From positions 310,001 to 374,000 of the forward strand of contig BPKO01000003.1 in the NCBI GenBank assembly GCA_026005175.1: 64,000 nt of DNA. Direction: 5' to 3'. Within the stretch, counting starts at the first letter, position 1, and every line of letters starts with the position of its first letter. This document shows, one piece after another, positions 32,051-42,626 of this stretch. The notes below the pieces were generated by a model. The model was not told the origin of the DNA, made no database searches, and saw nothing but the letters and a program-made list of their open reading frames with translations. The position numbers were made by a program, and so were the translations under genes. The stretch is from Candidatus Tectimicrobiota bacterium. Lineage in GTDB: Bacteria; Tectomicrobia; Entotheonellia; Entotheonellales; Entotheonellaceae.

Positions 32051-32464
32051 TCAACGCAGGGTAACGAGCAGCTGGCGGTCGCGCGGGCCGTCAAACTCAA
32101 ACAGCAGCACCGCCTGCCAGGTGCCGAGCTGGAGCTTGCCGTTGCGGACGGGAATGGTCTCGCTGGGGCCGAGGAGAGCGGCTTTGATGTGCGCCGCCGC
32201 GTTGTCGTCGACTTGGTCGTGGCGCCAGATGCCTTCGGGAATCAGCCGCTCGAGTGCCTCGAGAATGTCCTCGCCAATGTTGGGGTCGGCATTTTCGTTG
32301 ACGGTGACCGCGGCCGTGGTGTGGGCCACATACACCGCACACAGCCCGTCGGTCACCCCGCTTTTTTTGACCGCTTCTTCGACCAGCGGGGTGATGTCCA
32401 CCACCTGGCACTTGCGGCTGGTCTGGACTCGAAACTCTACCGTGCAGCAGGTTTCCGTCGCCAT
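32051..32464 (-). CDS. YjbQ/UPF0047 family protein
   Basis: VAHTTAAVTVNENADPNIGEDILEALERLIP, GTWQAVLLFEFDGPRDRQLLV. Confidence 0.9.
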   Translation of the reverse strand: MATETCCTVEFRVQTSRKCQVVDITPLVEEAVKKSGVTDGLCAVYVAHTTAAVTVNENADPNIGEDILEALERLIPEGIWRHDQVDDNAAAHIKAALLGPSETIPVRNGKLQLGTWQAVLLFEFDGPRDRQLLVTLR

Positions 32465-32710
32465 AGGACGCTCCATTGGAGGAAGTCGTCTTGGCCTCAT
32501 GGCCAAAAGGCCCGCTCGCAGGGGGGCACGCGCGGGCCACACCTCGTGCGGGATGCTTTAATTATGAACCATCGCTTCTGGGCAGCGCCACCGCAGCGGC
32601 GCGGCCCGCCCCTCGTCACCGCCTCGTGTGCACAGTATAAAAGACGGCAAGACCGGCGGCAAGCACGCCAGGCGTGGCGCTGCCCCCCGGCCTTGTGAGA
32701 GGAGAACGCC

Positions 32711-33481
32711 ATGCGCCTGTATGCCTTGACGTGCGGCCACTTCGAAATTCGCAAGCGGATGTTCATTGCCGACGCCGAGGACGGCGAAACGCGCCTGCGC
32801 ATCCCGGTGCCGGCGTTTCTCATCGTCCATCCCCAAGGCAACGTGCTGTTTGACACCGGACTGCACGCCCAGGGGCTGGCCGATCCCTGGGGCCGCTGGG
32901 GTGGGCTGAACAAGGCCCTGGTGCCTCATCTTTCCCTCGACGACCACATCCTGCACCAGCTGGCCAGTCTGGGGGTGCGCGCCGCCGACATTCGCTACGT
33001 GGCCAACTCTCACCTTCACCACGACCATGCTGGCGGCAACGCGGCGTTTCCCCGTGCCACTTTCCTGGTGCAGCGCCGCGAGCTGCAGGCCGTGCGCGAC
33101 CCGCAGCTGGTGCGCACGGTGGGCTACTTTCCCGAGGACTGCGCCCTGGAGGCAAACTACCAGGCCCTTGACGGCGAGTACGACCTGTTTGGCGACGGGG
33201 CTCTCGTGCTCTTCCCCACTCCGGGGCACACCCCCGGGCACCAGTCGCTGCGCGTCACTTTTGCCGACGGCAGGCGCTTGGTCTTGACCGGCGACGCCTG
33301 CTACCTGCGCGAGACCCTCTTCCACCGGCGGCTGCCCAAGGTGGTTTGGAACGCCCCGCAGGCGCTGCAAAGCCTGGAGGTGCTGTTTCAGCTCCAGCAG
33401 GCGCCGCAGACGCTGGTCATTCCCGGCCACGACCCCGAAGTGTGGCCCACCCTGCGCCACGCCCCGGCGTATTACGCCTAG
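32711..33481 (+). CDS. MBL-fold hydrolase, N-acyl homoserine lactonase-like
   Basis: VANSHLHHDHAGGNAAFP (HxHxDH), FPTPGHTPGHQSL. Confidence 0.85.
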   Translation: MRLYALTCGHFEIRKRMFIADAEDGETRLRIPVPAFLIVHPQGNVLFDTGLHAQGLADPWGRWGGLNKALVPHLSLDDHILHQLASLGVRAADIRYVANSHLHHDHAGGNAAFPRATFLVQRRELQAVRDPQLVRTVGYFPEDCALEANYQALDGEYDLFGDGALVLFPTPGHTPGHQSLRVTFADGRRLVLTGDACYLRETLFHRRLPKVVWNAPQALQSLEVLFQLQQAPQTLVIPGHDPEVWPTLRHAPAYYA

Positions 33482-33485
33482 GGGC

Positions 33486-33980
33486 TCAGCGCGACCCTTG
33501 CAGCTCCTTGAGCTGCTGCTGCAGGCGGGCCACCAGCGCCTCCAGCTCGCGCAGGCGCGCCGCATCGGCCGCTGCGCTGGCCTGGAGGCGAGCTTTTTCA
33601 ATCGCCTGGCGGATGGCCTTGCCCAAGAGGCTGGAGTTGACCTGGTCCTTGCGGAAGTAGTCGAGGGCGCCGGCCTGCAGCGCCGCCACCGGTAGACGCT
33701 CCTGCCCGTAAGCGGTGAGCATGATCACCGGGGTGGGCAGGCCGCGCCGCTGCTTCTCGTTGAGGAAGGCTAGGCCGTCCATGTCGGGCAAGTAGTAGTC
33801 GAGCAGCACCAGATCGTACGCTTCCCGCTCCAGCGCCTCCAGCCCGGCTTGCGCCGTCTCGACGTGCGTTACGGTAAAGGTGGCGTCTTCGGCCTGGCGC
33901 AAGATGCGCTCGAGAAGCAACGTATCGCGCTTGGAATCGTCAATGACCAGTAAACGGTATGAGGGCACTGCCATGGGCAA
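33486..33980 (-). CDS. CheY-like response regulator
   Basis: LLVIDDSKRDTLLLERIL, DLVLLDYYLPDMDG, VIMLTAYG. Confidence 0.9.
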   Translation of the reverse strand: MPMAVPSYRLLVIDDSKRDTLLLERILRQAEDATFTVTHVETAQAGLEALEREAYDLVLLDYYLPDMDGLAFLNEKQRRGLPTPVIMLTAYGQERLPVAALQAGALDYFRKDQVNSSLLGKAIRQAIEKARLQASAAADAARLRELEALVARLQQQLKELQGSR

Positions 33981-34008
33981 CTCCTTCTGGGTCCTCGGCG
34001 CAGGCTGC

Positions 34009-34451
34009 CTAGACGTCGGGCGGCAGCTCCACCAGTTCGAGCCAGAACTTGCCGAGGCATCGGATTACCTCGGTAAAGCGGGCGAACTCCACCGGCTTGA
34101 GCAGGTAAGCGTTGGCCCCCGCCTCGTACGCCAGGCCGCACGTCATCGGGGGCGGCCGGAGGTGGTCAGCACGACCACCGGCACCTGCTTGAAGCGGTGG
34201 TCTTGCTTCACGTAGCGCAAGAGCTCGTGCCCGCTCATGCGAGGCAAGTTGAGGTCGAGCAGGATGAGATCCGGCCGCGGGGAGGTGTGCGGGTCGCGGT
34301 ACGGGCCTTCCCGCTGCAAGTAAGCCAGGGCCTCGTCGCCGTCACGCACCACGCGCAAGTCGTGGGCCAGCCCGGCCTGGGTGAAGGCGCGCTGCGTCAA
34401 GCGCACGTCGCGCGGGTTGTCTTCAACCAGCAGCACGGTCAGCTGTCGCAT
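34009..34451 (-). CDS. CheY-like response regulator (apparent single-base deletion near 34140-34155)
   Basis: VLLVEDNPRDVRLTQRAF...DLILLDLNLPRMSG...VVVLTTSGRPR* then, in another frame, GLAYEAGANAYLLKPVEFARFTEVIRCLGKFWLELVELPPDV*. Confidence 0.85.
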
Positions 34452-36078
34452 CGCCCGCCGGCTCCGGCTTGGGAATGGTAAACCAGAACGTCGAGCCCTG
34501 CCCGGGCGTCGACTCGACCCCGATCTGGCCGCCGTGTGCCTCGACGATTTTCTTGACGATGGTCAGCCCTGCCCCCGTGCCCGGGTACTGCTCGCGGGGA
34601 TGCAGCCGCTTGAAGATCTCGAAAATGCGGCCAAAGTGCTCGGGGGCGATGCCGATGCCGTTGTCGCTGACGCTGAAGCGGTAGTAGCGCCCTTGCTCGC
34701 TGCAGCCAATCACGATTTCGGGAGTCTTGCCGCCGGTAAACTTCAGGGCGTTGCTCAGCAGGTTGCTGAAGACCTGCACCAGCCGCACTTCGGGGTAATA
34801 GACGCGCGGCAGCGATTCGGGAAGCTCGATGCGTGCCCCTGTCTCGGCAATTTCCAGCTGCAGGTCATGCAGCACCTGTTCGAGCACTGCCCGCACGTCG
34901 ACTTCCACGGCCTGGGTGTGTTCGCGGCCGATGCGCGAGTACTCAAGCAGCCCGTCGAGGAGTTTTTTCATGTGCAGCGCTTCGTCGATGATTTCCTGGC
35001 AGAGCTGGCGGCCGGTGCTGTCGAGCAAGTGGCCGTAATCCTCGAGCAGCCAGCGGGCATAGCCTTCAAACGTGCGCAGGGGCGCTTGCAGGTCGTGGCT
35101 GGCCGAGTAGGCAAAGTCTTCCATTTCCTGCCGCAGGCGGGCGCGCTCGGTGACGTCGCGCATCACCGAGAGCAGACAGGGCTGGCCGCGGTAGTCGATG
35201 AGGCTGGTGGAGGCCATGACGATGATCCTCCGCCCCCGCTGCGTGTGCAGCTCTCGCCGCTGGCCTTCGACGCGCTGGCGGGTGTAGATCTGCTCCAGCA
35301 GGGCATCGCGCTCTTCGGGGTGGACGTAAAAGTCGATGACGTTGCGGCCTACCAGCGCGTCGGGGTGCTCGACTTCGAGAATCTCGGCAACGCGCGGGTT
35401 GGCTTGCAAGATGGTGCCATCGATGGTGGTGACGATCACCCCGTCGGGGGAGAGCTCAAACAGCGTGTGGTAAAAGGCTTCCGAGTGCTCGGGCTGGCGC
35501 TGCACTTCCGCTGCCCGTGCCACCAGATCCGGCGTCTGCCGCAGGCTTTCTCGCTCTTGCCGCAGCCGGGCCAGCTCTGCCTCCTGCGCCTGCAGGCGGC
35601 GGTAGAGCTGCACGGCCTGCCGCGCCACGCTGTGCAGCAGCGGCAAGGCCAGCTCGCGCGGCTCGGCGGGAAGGGGCGGCTCTTCGAGCTCTTCAGCCGG
35701 GGTGGGCAGGCTCAGGGCGGGATCGAAGGCCAGGCGCAGCCGCTCCGTGGCCGCCACCAGCCGCTGCGCCAGCAGCGATCCGGCCATCGTCTGCACCAGG
35801 CCGTGCAGCTCCTGCAGCAGCCGCTCGCAGCCCGCCTGCACGTGCGCCGGGGGTTCATCGGCGATGGCCTTGGTAAAGCTTTCCGCTTCCAGGCCCTCGG
35901 GGCGCCAGACGAGGCGCGTTAAGAACGGATAGGCTTCGGCTAAGGTGGCCGTGGCCAGGGCCAGCAAGTCGAGCGTGGTGGCCGCCCCCAGGTAGGGCGC
36001 CAGCTGCTGCCAAACGCAGGCAAAGAGCTGGGTGTAAAAGTGGGCCGTGGCCTGCCACTGCCGCTCGTCTTGCGCCAT
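34423..36078 (-). CDS. PAS-domain sensor histidine kinase
   Basis: PAS FYHTLFELSPDGVIVTTIDGTILQANP; HisKA FAYSASHDLQAPLRTFEGYARWL; HATPase VFSNLLSNALKFTGG, GTGAGLTIVKKIVEAHGG. Confidence 0.92.
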   Translation of the reverse strand: MAQDERQWQATAHFYTQLFACVWQQLAPYLGAATTLDLLALATATLAEAYPFLTRLVWRPEGLEAESFTKAIADEPPAHVQAGCERLLQELHGLVQTMAGSLLAQRLVAATERLRLAFDPALSLPTPAEELEEPPLPAEPRELALPLLHSVARQAVQLYRRLQAQEAELARLRQERESLRQTPDLVARAAEVQRQPEHSEAFYHTLFELSPDGVIVTTIDGTILQANPRVAEILEVEHPDALVGRNVIDFYVHPEERDALLEQIYTRQRVEGQRRELHTQRGRRIIVMASTSLIDYRGQPCLLSVMRDVTERARLRQEMEDFAYSASHDLQAPLRTFEGYARWLLEDYGHLLDSTGRQLCQEIIDEALHMKKLLDGLLEYSRIGREHTQAVEVDVRAVLEQVLHDLQLEIAETGARIELPESLPRVYYPEVRLVQVFSNLLSNALKFTGGKTPEIVIGCSEQGRYYRFSVSDNGIGIAPEHFGRIFEIFKRLHPREQYPGTGAGLTIVKKIVEAHGGQIGVESTPGQGSTFWFTIPKPEPAGDATADRAAG

Positions 36079-36116
36079 GGCCCCGTGCCTTGCTCTGTGC
36101 CCGTCCGGCGCCGGCC

Positions 36117-37253
36117 TCACAGACCCAGACCGTAGAGCGCCGAGACGTTCTCCCACAGCATCTTGCGCACGATATGCGGCGCGATGCCGGCAAACTGCTC
36201 GGCAATCACCTGCTGGGAATACGGCCAGGTGCCGTCACGGTGCGGGTAGTCATTGGCCCACATCACGTTGTCCGGAGCCAGCTCGGCCATCAGGCGCACC
36301 CCCAGCGGGTCTTTCTGGAAGGTGGCGTAGATCTGCCGCCGGAAATAGGCGCTAGGGGGCAGCGACAGCTGCAGGTCATCGCTGAGACGGTCTTCGTACG
36401 TGTAGTCCATGCGCTCTAGCACGTAGGGAATCCAGCCGATGCCGCTTTCGCCCAGCACCAGCTTGAGCTGCGGGTGGCGCTCGGGAATGCCGCTAAACAC
36501 CACCGAAGTGAGGACCTCGTCGAGCTGCATGGGCGACACCACCAGCCAGGCCCCCTTTGCCGCCGCGTGCTCCTGGCCGTCGACTTTCTGCTCTACGATC
36601 GTGCCGCCGCCTTCAAAGACGTGGAAGGAAAGCACCAGCCCCAGCTCCTCGAGCACCGCCCATAGGGGTTCCCAGTAAGGGTGCCAGATGGGCATGCCGG
36701 GCGTCCAGGCGACAAAAGTCACGCCCTTGAGCCCCAGCTCGGCGCAGTGGCGGGCTTCCTGCACGGCGGCGGCGACGTCGTGGTTGGGCAGGCAGCCCAG
36801 GCCACAGAAGCGCTGCGGGGCCTGCGCGTTGAAGGAGGCGATGAAGTCGTTATAGGCATGGTAGACCACGGCAAGCAGCTCGGGGTCGCTGATGCCCTGG
36901 CCGCCCAAGAGGCCGCGCGACACCCCCAAGATGCCGTAAATGACCTCGGCGGCCACGCCGTCGCGGTCCTGGTCTTGCTGCCGCAGCTGCGGATCGGCGG
37001 GGCTGGTCTTTTCCCCTGAAGCAAAGCCTTCGGCAACCAGGATGGCCCCGCGCCGGCCTGCCGTCAACCCCGGGCCGTAGTAGCCAAAGCGCGCCAGCTT
37101 CTTGCCGTCGCTTACCCACACCTTGCCTTCGGGCGTCTCGACCAAGTGGGGCACCCGCGCCTTCCACGCCGCCGGCACGCGGCTGGTGAAGGTGTCGGCA
37201 GGCAGATAAATGAGGTCCATGTGCGAATCTGCAGAAATCGCCACCGCAGCCAT
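36117..37253 (-). CDS. Amidohydrolase family (COG2159, TIM-barrel)
   Basis: AISADSHMDLIYLPA, GVTFVAWTPGMPIWHPYWEPLW, WANDYPHRDGTWPYS. Confidence 0.9.
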   Translation of the reverse strand: MAAVAISADSHMDLIYLPADTFTSRVPAAWKARVPHLVETPEGKVWVSDGKKLARFGYYGPGLTAGRRGAILVAEGFASGEKTSPADPQLRQQDQDRDGVAAEVIYGILGVSRGLLGGQGISDPELLAVVYHAYNDFIASFNAQAPQRFCGLGCLPNHDVAAAVQEARHCAELGLKGVTFVAWTPGMPIWHPYWEPLWAVLEELGLVLSFHVFEGGGTIVEQKVDGQEHAAAKGAWLVVSPMQLDEVLTSVVFSGIPERHPQLKLVLGESGIGWIPYVLERMDYTYEDRLSDDLQLSLPPSAYFRRQIYATFQKDPLGVRLMAELAPDNVMWANDYPHRDGTWPYSQQVIAEQFAGIAPHIVRKMLWENVSALYGLGL

Positions 37254-37327
37254 GCTCGTTCTCCCTCTCGCGCCAGGTCACTGTCTCTGGCTTCATCATA
37301 GGCCACCTTTGCCCCAAAGGCAAGCGC

Positions 37328-39174
37328 CTAGGGCGGCGGGATAATGGGCAACAGCACGTGCGAGGGGTGCTCGGCGTCGTGGTAGACGGTGTTGTGGGCC
37401 ACCACCAGGCGCCGGTGGCGGCCCAGGGGCTCGCCGCTGTTGGGGTTGACGTCAAAGCGCGGGAAGTTGCTGCTCGAGATGTCAAGGCGGATGCGGTGCC
37501 CGGCTTTGAAGAGGTTGCTGGTGGGCTGGGGCTCGATGGTCAGGGCATAGATCTCGCCGGGGGTGAGCAGCTCGGCGGCGGTAAAGCCGTTGCGGTAGCG
37601 GGCCCGCAGGATGCCGTCGGTGAGGTTAAGGGCAAACCCCTCCGGGTCGTCGGCGCTGGGCGGGTAGACGTCGAGGAGCTTGGCGGTAAAGTCGGTATCC
37701 ACGGCCGAGGAGGAAATCCACAGGCGCACGGTAATGGGGCCGGTGACTTCCACGTCGGCTTCCAGGGGGGGCGTCTGGAAGACCAGCACGTCGGGGCGCG
37801 CCGCCAGCGGCAGGGTGTCGCGGCACACCCACAGCTCGGGGCGGCCGCGCTGGTCGAAGCCTCCGCCCTGGATGAGCTGCGGCAGCACCGTCTGCACGCC
37901 GCCGCCGATGGTGGGTACCGGATCGGCAGGGTTGAAGGTGTAGCGGCTGGGCGGGGCCCCGCGCGGCGGCGCCTCCTGCCGCAGGCTGCCGTCGGGGTGC
38001 AAGTAGAGCGGGGTCCACTGCGTGCGCGCCAGGGGCCACTCGTGCTCGGAGCGCCAGGTGCCGCCGTGCTCCAGGCGTCCCTCAAGGTTGCGGCGGCCGC
38101 TGCCGCCGCCCATCACGAAGATCTTCACCGGGGGCTCGTCCAGGATGCCGGTGGGCAGGCCCTTGAGCCAGTAGTCAAACCACCGCAAGCGCAAGTCGTT
38201 GAGGTTGTCCAGCATCGCCTCTGGCCCGAAGTCCACCTCCCCGCACCAGGTGCGGGCAAAGTCGTCGTAACCGTGGGTCCACGGGCCGATGAGCAGCCGC
38301 GTCGGACTGCGGTGGCGCTTGACGAACTCCTGGTACTTCATCGTCGAGGCCCACACGTGGTGTCCGTACCAGGAGGTCTGAACGTAGACGGGGATATCGG
38401 GGTAAGCGTCGAGGTGCTCGGCCAGGTTGCAGCCCGGATGCTGCCAGAAGGCGGTGTAGTCGCTGGTGGTGAGCATGTCGAAAAACCAGCGCTCGTAGCT
38501 CGGCGCCAGCGCCAGCGGGGAGTGACCCGGACGCAGGGGCTGGCGCCAGAGCCAGTGGGGCAGCGCCTGCAGGGCGCGGTCGAACGCCTCGCGGCGCCGG
38601 GCATCGGCGGCCAGCTCTTTGCCCTGCCGCGCCATGCGCAGCACATAGGGGAGCAGCACGCCCAGTTCGCAGGCGCCGCCGTAGCGGATGGTGCGGTGAA
38701 AGTAGCTGTAGCCGCCATCAAGCAAAAACTGCGTCTTGAGGGCCGGTGGCCGCAGTACGGCCAGGGGCCCTGCTGGGTGGCCGTGGTGTACGACAGCCCC
38801 ATGGTGCCCACCTGGCCGTCACTCCAGGGCTGTGCCGCGATCCACTGCACGGTGTCATAGCCGTCGGGCGCCTCGACCGCCGCCAGAAAATACCACTCGC
38901 CTTCGGAGGCAAAGCGGCCGCGCACGTCCTGAAGCACCACCACGTAGCCGCGGCGGGCGAAGTACTTGGCCGTCTGCACCAGGAAAGGACGCCGCTTGTC
39001 GTAAGGGGTGCGCTCGAGCAGGGCAGGGAAGCGCCCGGGGGCGCGGCCGCCATTGGCCACCGGGTAGTAGACGTCGGTGGCCAGGCGCACGCCGTCGCGC
39101 ATGGGGACCATGAGGTCGTGGTCGCTGCCGACCTCGTACTGAATGGCCGATCCGCGATAGGGAGCAGTGGCCAT
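37328..39174 (-). CDS. CocE/NonD family hydrolase (X-Pro dipeptidyl-peptidase fold), apparent frameshift near 38763-38770
   Basis: MVPMRDGVRLATDVYYPV, VQDVRGRFASEGEW, VGTMGLSYTTATQQ in one frame; GGYSYFHRT...LIGPWTHG...CocE C-terminal domain in the next. Confidence 0.88.
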
Positions 39175-39247
39175 GAGGGCTCTCCTTTTACACCGCACCG
39201 GTTAACAAACCGCACCCCCGCGGGGGGGCACGTGGTACAATACAGGC

Positions 39248-40270
39248 ATGCGCACGCAAGAGCTCATCGTCATCCTGCTGGGGATCCTCGTCGTCATTGC
39301 CCTGGGCGGCGTGCTGTACTTGGCGCGCAGCATCATCCTGCCCTTTGTCGTTGCCCTTTTTCTCGCTTACCTTCTTGATCCCATCGTGCGGCTGCTCACC
39401 CGCCTGCGGGTGCCGCGGCCGATTGCCGTGTGCGCGGCCTTGCTGACGACGTTTGTCTTTCTGGCCCTGATGGGCACCCTGATTTACGCCAGCGCCCAGT
39501 CCTTTGCCAAGGAATACCCCAAGTACGAGCCCAAGCTGCGGCTGCTCATCGCCACGGTGGTCACGCGCCTCGAGCTGGCGCCGCCCGACTGGCAAATGGC
39601 CGATCTGGGGAAAAAGCTGGCCAGTGCCACGGTGGCCAAAGCCCTGCTGGCCAGCCTGGGCTCTTTCGTCGCTTTTCTGGGCAACCTGCTGCTCATTTTT
39701 CTCTTCATGGTCTTCATTTTGCTGGGGCAGCACCGCCTGCCGGCGCGCATCCAGCGCGCCTTTGGCCCCGAGCAGGCGCAGCGCATCCTGCGCGTGCTCG
39801 AGGACATCACGCGGCAGGTGCAGGCTTATCTGGGCACCAAAGCGCTCATCAGCCTGGTCACCGGCGTGCTGGTCAACCTGGTGCTGACGCTGCTGGGCGT
39901 CGATTTTGCCATTTTGTGGGGGGCGCTGGCCTTTACCCTCAACTTTATTCCCCACATCGGCTCTCCCATTGCCGCGCTGCCGCCGGTGCTGCTCGCCATT
40001 TTGCAGTTTGACACCCTGGTGCCGGCCGCCTGGGCCGCGGTGTCTATTGCGGCGATCAACGTCGTCCTTGGCGGCCTCATCGAGCCGCGCCTCATGGGCT
40101 GGCACCTCAACCTGAGCCCGTTGCTGGTGATTCTCTCCTTGCTCTTCTGGGGCTGGCTGTGGGGCATTCCGGGCATGGTGCTGGCGGTGCCGATCATGGC
40201 CACCCTCAAGATCATCTGCGAGAACCTCAAGCCGCTGCGCGCCGTGAGCCTGCTGATGAGCGGCGACTGA
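39248..40270 (+). CDS. AI-2E family transporter (PerM-like)
   Basis: ARSIILPFVVALFLAYLLDPIVRLLTR, multiple TM helices, AFTLNFIPHIGSPIAALPPVLLA. Confidence 0.92.
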   Translation: MRTQELIVILLGILVVIALGGVLYLARSIILPFVVALFLAYLLDPIVRLLTRLRVPRPIAVCAALLTTFVFLALMGTLIYASAQSFAKEYPKYEPKLRLLIATVVTRLELAPPDWQMADLGKKLASATVAKALLASLGSFVAFLGNLLLIFLFMVFILLGQHRLPARIQRAFGPEQAQRILRVLEDITRQVQAYLGTKALISLVTGVLVNLVLTLLGVDFAILWGALAFTLNFIPHIGSPIAALPPVLLAILQFDTLVPAAWAAVSIAAINVVLGGLIEPRLMGWHLNLSPLLVILSLLFWGWLWGIPGMVLAVPIMATLKIICENLKPLRAVSLLMSGD

Positions 40271-40276
40271 GGCGGG

Positions 40277-41518
40277 CTAGCCGCCGAGGGTATTTTTGTA
40301 CAGGCGGCCCTCTTGCATGATGAGCAGGAGGCTCTCCCGGTAAGCCTGGAGTACCCGGATGTCCTCAAGGGGGTTGCCACGCACCACCAGGAGGTCGGCC
40401 AGCTTGCCCGCTTCGACGGTGCCCAGCTCGTGGTCGAGCCCCAGCAGCTCGGCGTTGGTCCGGGTGGTGGCCACCAGGGCGCCCATGGGGGTGAGCACCT
40501 CGGCCTTGAGCTCCAGCTCCACCGCCCGCTGTGACTGCATGGGGCCGAGGAGGTCCGAGCCCGAGGCGATGCGCACCCCGGCGGCTGCCGCCAGGCGCAC
40601 CGCCTCTTGGCCGGTGGCCAGCGCCTCGCGGATTTTGCGCAGGTTGGCCTCGGGCACCCCGTAGTCCTTGCCGTGGCGGGCCAGCAGCTCGTAGGTGGCC
40701 AGGGTGGGCACCAGGAAGGCGCCCGCCTGCCGCATGGCCTGGGCGGTTGCGGCGTCGAGGAAGTTGCCGTGCTCGATGGAGCGCACCCCGGCGGCCAGGC
40801 AGTTGGCGATGCTGGCCGGGGTGTAAGCGTGTGCCATGACGTAGGTGCCGGCGGCGCGGGCCTCGGCCACCGCCGCTTGCAGCTCCTCAACGCCAAACTG
40901 GGTGTGGTGCAGCTCGTCGGTGGGGGACATGGCGCCGCCGCTGGCCATCACCTTGAGCTGGTTGGCCCCCTGGCGCAGCTGTTCGCGCGCCGCCCGGCGC
41001 ACTTCGTCCACGCCATCGCACACCACCCCGAAGCTGCAGCTGTCGACTTGGAGCGGGCCGCGTTCGGTGCGGCAGCGCATGTCGCCGTGGCCGCCGGTCT
41101 GCGACAGCGCCCGGCCGCTGATGAGCAGGCGCGGGGCAGCAATCAGCCCCTGCACCTGGGCCTGCTGCAGGCCCCAGTCGGCGCCGCCGGCATCGCGTAC
41201 GGTGGTAAAGCCCTGGGCCAGGGTCTCGGCCAGCACCTGCACCGCTTTGACCGTCACCAGGCTGGCCGGGTAACGCCGGTGCTGTTCCATGAGGTTGGCG
41301 TCGACGGCGCAGACGTGGACGTGGGCGTCGATGAGGCCCGGCAGCAGCGCATGGCCCCGCACGTCGAGCACCTGCGCCGTGGCCGGCAAGACCCCTGGAG
41401 CGCCGGCGCCCACTTCTTTGATGCGCCGGCCTTCGACAACCACCGTGGCATCGGGCAGCGGCTCGCGCCCCGTGCCGTCGATGAGCAACGCGTGACGCAA
41501 CACGATAAGCGAGGGCAT
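40277..41518 (-). CDS. Amidohydrolase, imidazolonepropionase-like
   Basis: LPGLIDAHVHVCAVD, HAYTPASIANCLAAGVRSIEHGNFLD. Confidence 0.92.
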   Translation of the reverse strand: MPSLIVLRHALLIDGTGREPLPDATVVVEGRRIKEVGAGAPGVLPATAQVLDVRGHALLPGLIDAHVHVCAVDANLMEQHRRYPASLVTVKAVQVLAETLAQGFTTVRDAGGADWGLQQAQVQGLIAAPRLLISGRALSQTGGHGDMRCRTERGPLQVDSCSFGVVCDGVDEVRRAAREQLRQGANQLKVMASGGAMSPTDELHHTQFGVEELQAAVAEARAAGTYVMAHAYTPASIANCLAAGVRSIEHGNFLDAATAQAMRQAGAFLVPTLATYELLARHGKDYGVPEANLRKIREALATGQEAVRLAAAAGVRIASGSDLLGPMQSQRAVELELKAEVLTPMGALVATTRTNAELLGLDHELGTVEAGKLADLLVVRGNPLEDIRVLQAYRESLLLIMQEGRLYKNTLGG

Positions 41519-41641
41519 CGGGACCTCCTGCGTGGCTGCAACTTAAGGAAAGTCACAGGGCTGCCGATAAGGAATGCACACAGACGGGAGACCCGCGTTC
41601 ATGTTCGCACGTGCCGCCTGCCATGGTCAAGGACTTCGCCG

Positions 41642-42541
41642 ATGAGCTTACTGGCCCATGCCCAAGACCTGACCGCGCACGAGCTGCGAACCCAGATTCG
41701 CCTCGCCGTGCAGCGCTGTGAAACCCTGCCCACCCTGCCCGGCGTTGCCGAGCGGCTGCTCGCCCTGGTTCGCGACATCAACTCCGCCGTCAGCGAGCTG
41801 GAAGCCGTCCTAAAGCGGGATCTCACTTGCGCGGCGCGTGTCCTGCAGCTGGCCAACTCTGCTTACTACAGCCACAACAAAGCGGTCACCTCGCTGCGCC
41901 GCGCGGCCCTGCTCATTGGCTTCAACGCCATCGAAGCCATTGCCAGCGAGCTCCCCGTGTTTGCCTGCTTTCGCACTCCCGATCCCGAAGCCATGGCGCG
42001 CGTGCTTGGCATCTGGCGCCACGGCATCGCCGTAGCCACAGTGGCAGAGTACCTGGCACACCACACGCGGCAGGCTGTCGAGACCGACCTCGCCTTCTGC
42101 GCCGGCCTCCTGCACAACATCGGCCAGGTGGTCCTCCTGCACCTCTTTCCTGACGCCTATCACCCGCTGCTGGCCCGCCTGCAGCAGGAACCGGAGACCG
42201 ACCTGCCGCGGCTGGAACTCGAGACGCTGCACGTGACGCACACCGAGGTGGGCTTCTGGCTTGGGGAAGCCTGGCATTTCCCTCCCCCCCTGCTCGATGT
42301 GATCTCCCAGCACCACTTTGCGCGCCTCACCGAGCCGCTGCTGGCCGTGGTGGCCCTTGCCGACAGCCTGGTCAAGCGCCACGGGGTGGGCTTGCCCGGC
42401 AAGACGCCGCTTCGCACCGACGTCGAGGCCCTGCGGCGCCTGCTCGGGCTTTCGCCCAAGCACTTAGAGACCTGTGATGCGATTCTGACCCAAGTCAGCG
42501 AGCAGCTGCACGCCCTCCTCCCGGCCGCCGCGGGCGGCTGA
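41642..42541 (+). CDS. HDOD domain protein
   Basis: LPTLPGVAERLLALVRD...AARVLQLANSAYYS...SLRRAALLIGFNAI...FCAGLLHNIGQVVL. Confidence 0.9.
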   Translation: MSLLAHAQDLTAHELRTQIRLAVQRCETLPTLPGVAERLLALVRDINSAVSELEAVLKRDLTCAARVLQLANSAYYSHNKAVTSLRRAALLIGFNAIEAIASELPVFACFRTPDPEAMARVLGIWRHGIAVATVAEYLAHHTRQAVETDLAFCAGLLHNIGQVVLLHLFPDAYHPLLARLQQEPETDLPRLELETLHVTHTEVGFWLGEAWHFPPPLLDVISQHHFARLTEPLLAVVALADSLVKRHGVGLPGKTPLRTDVEALRRLLGLSPKHLETCDAILTQVSEQLHALLPAAAGG

Positions 42542-42626
42542 GTCGCAAATCGCCTCGACATCGGGCCGCAAATGCCGTATGATGGCGGTACCGGACGCAC
42601 TCGCCCTGTGACGGGAGGACGGCAGG

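Noticed and set aside
34140-34155. In-frame TGA in the response regulator as a selenocysteine codon
   Set aside because: The frame after TGA (RAAWRTRRGPT...) is not receiver-like; the conserved GANAYLLKPVEF is in another frame, so an indel explains it better.
34381-35922. 513-aa plus-strand ORF
   Set aside because: Antisense of the histidine kinase, composition typical of a shadow ORF.
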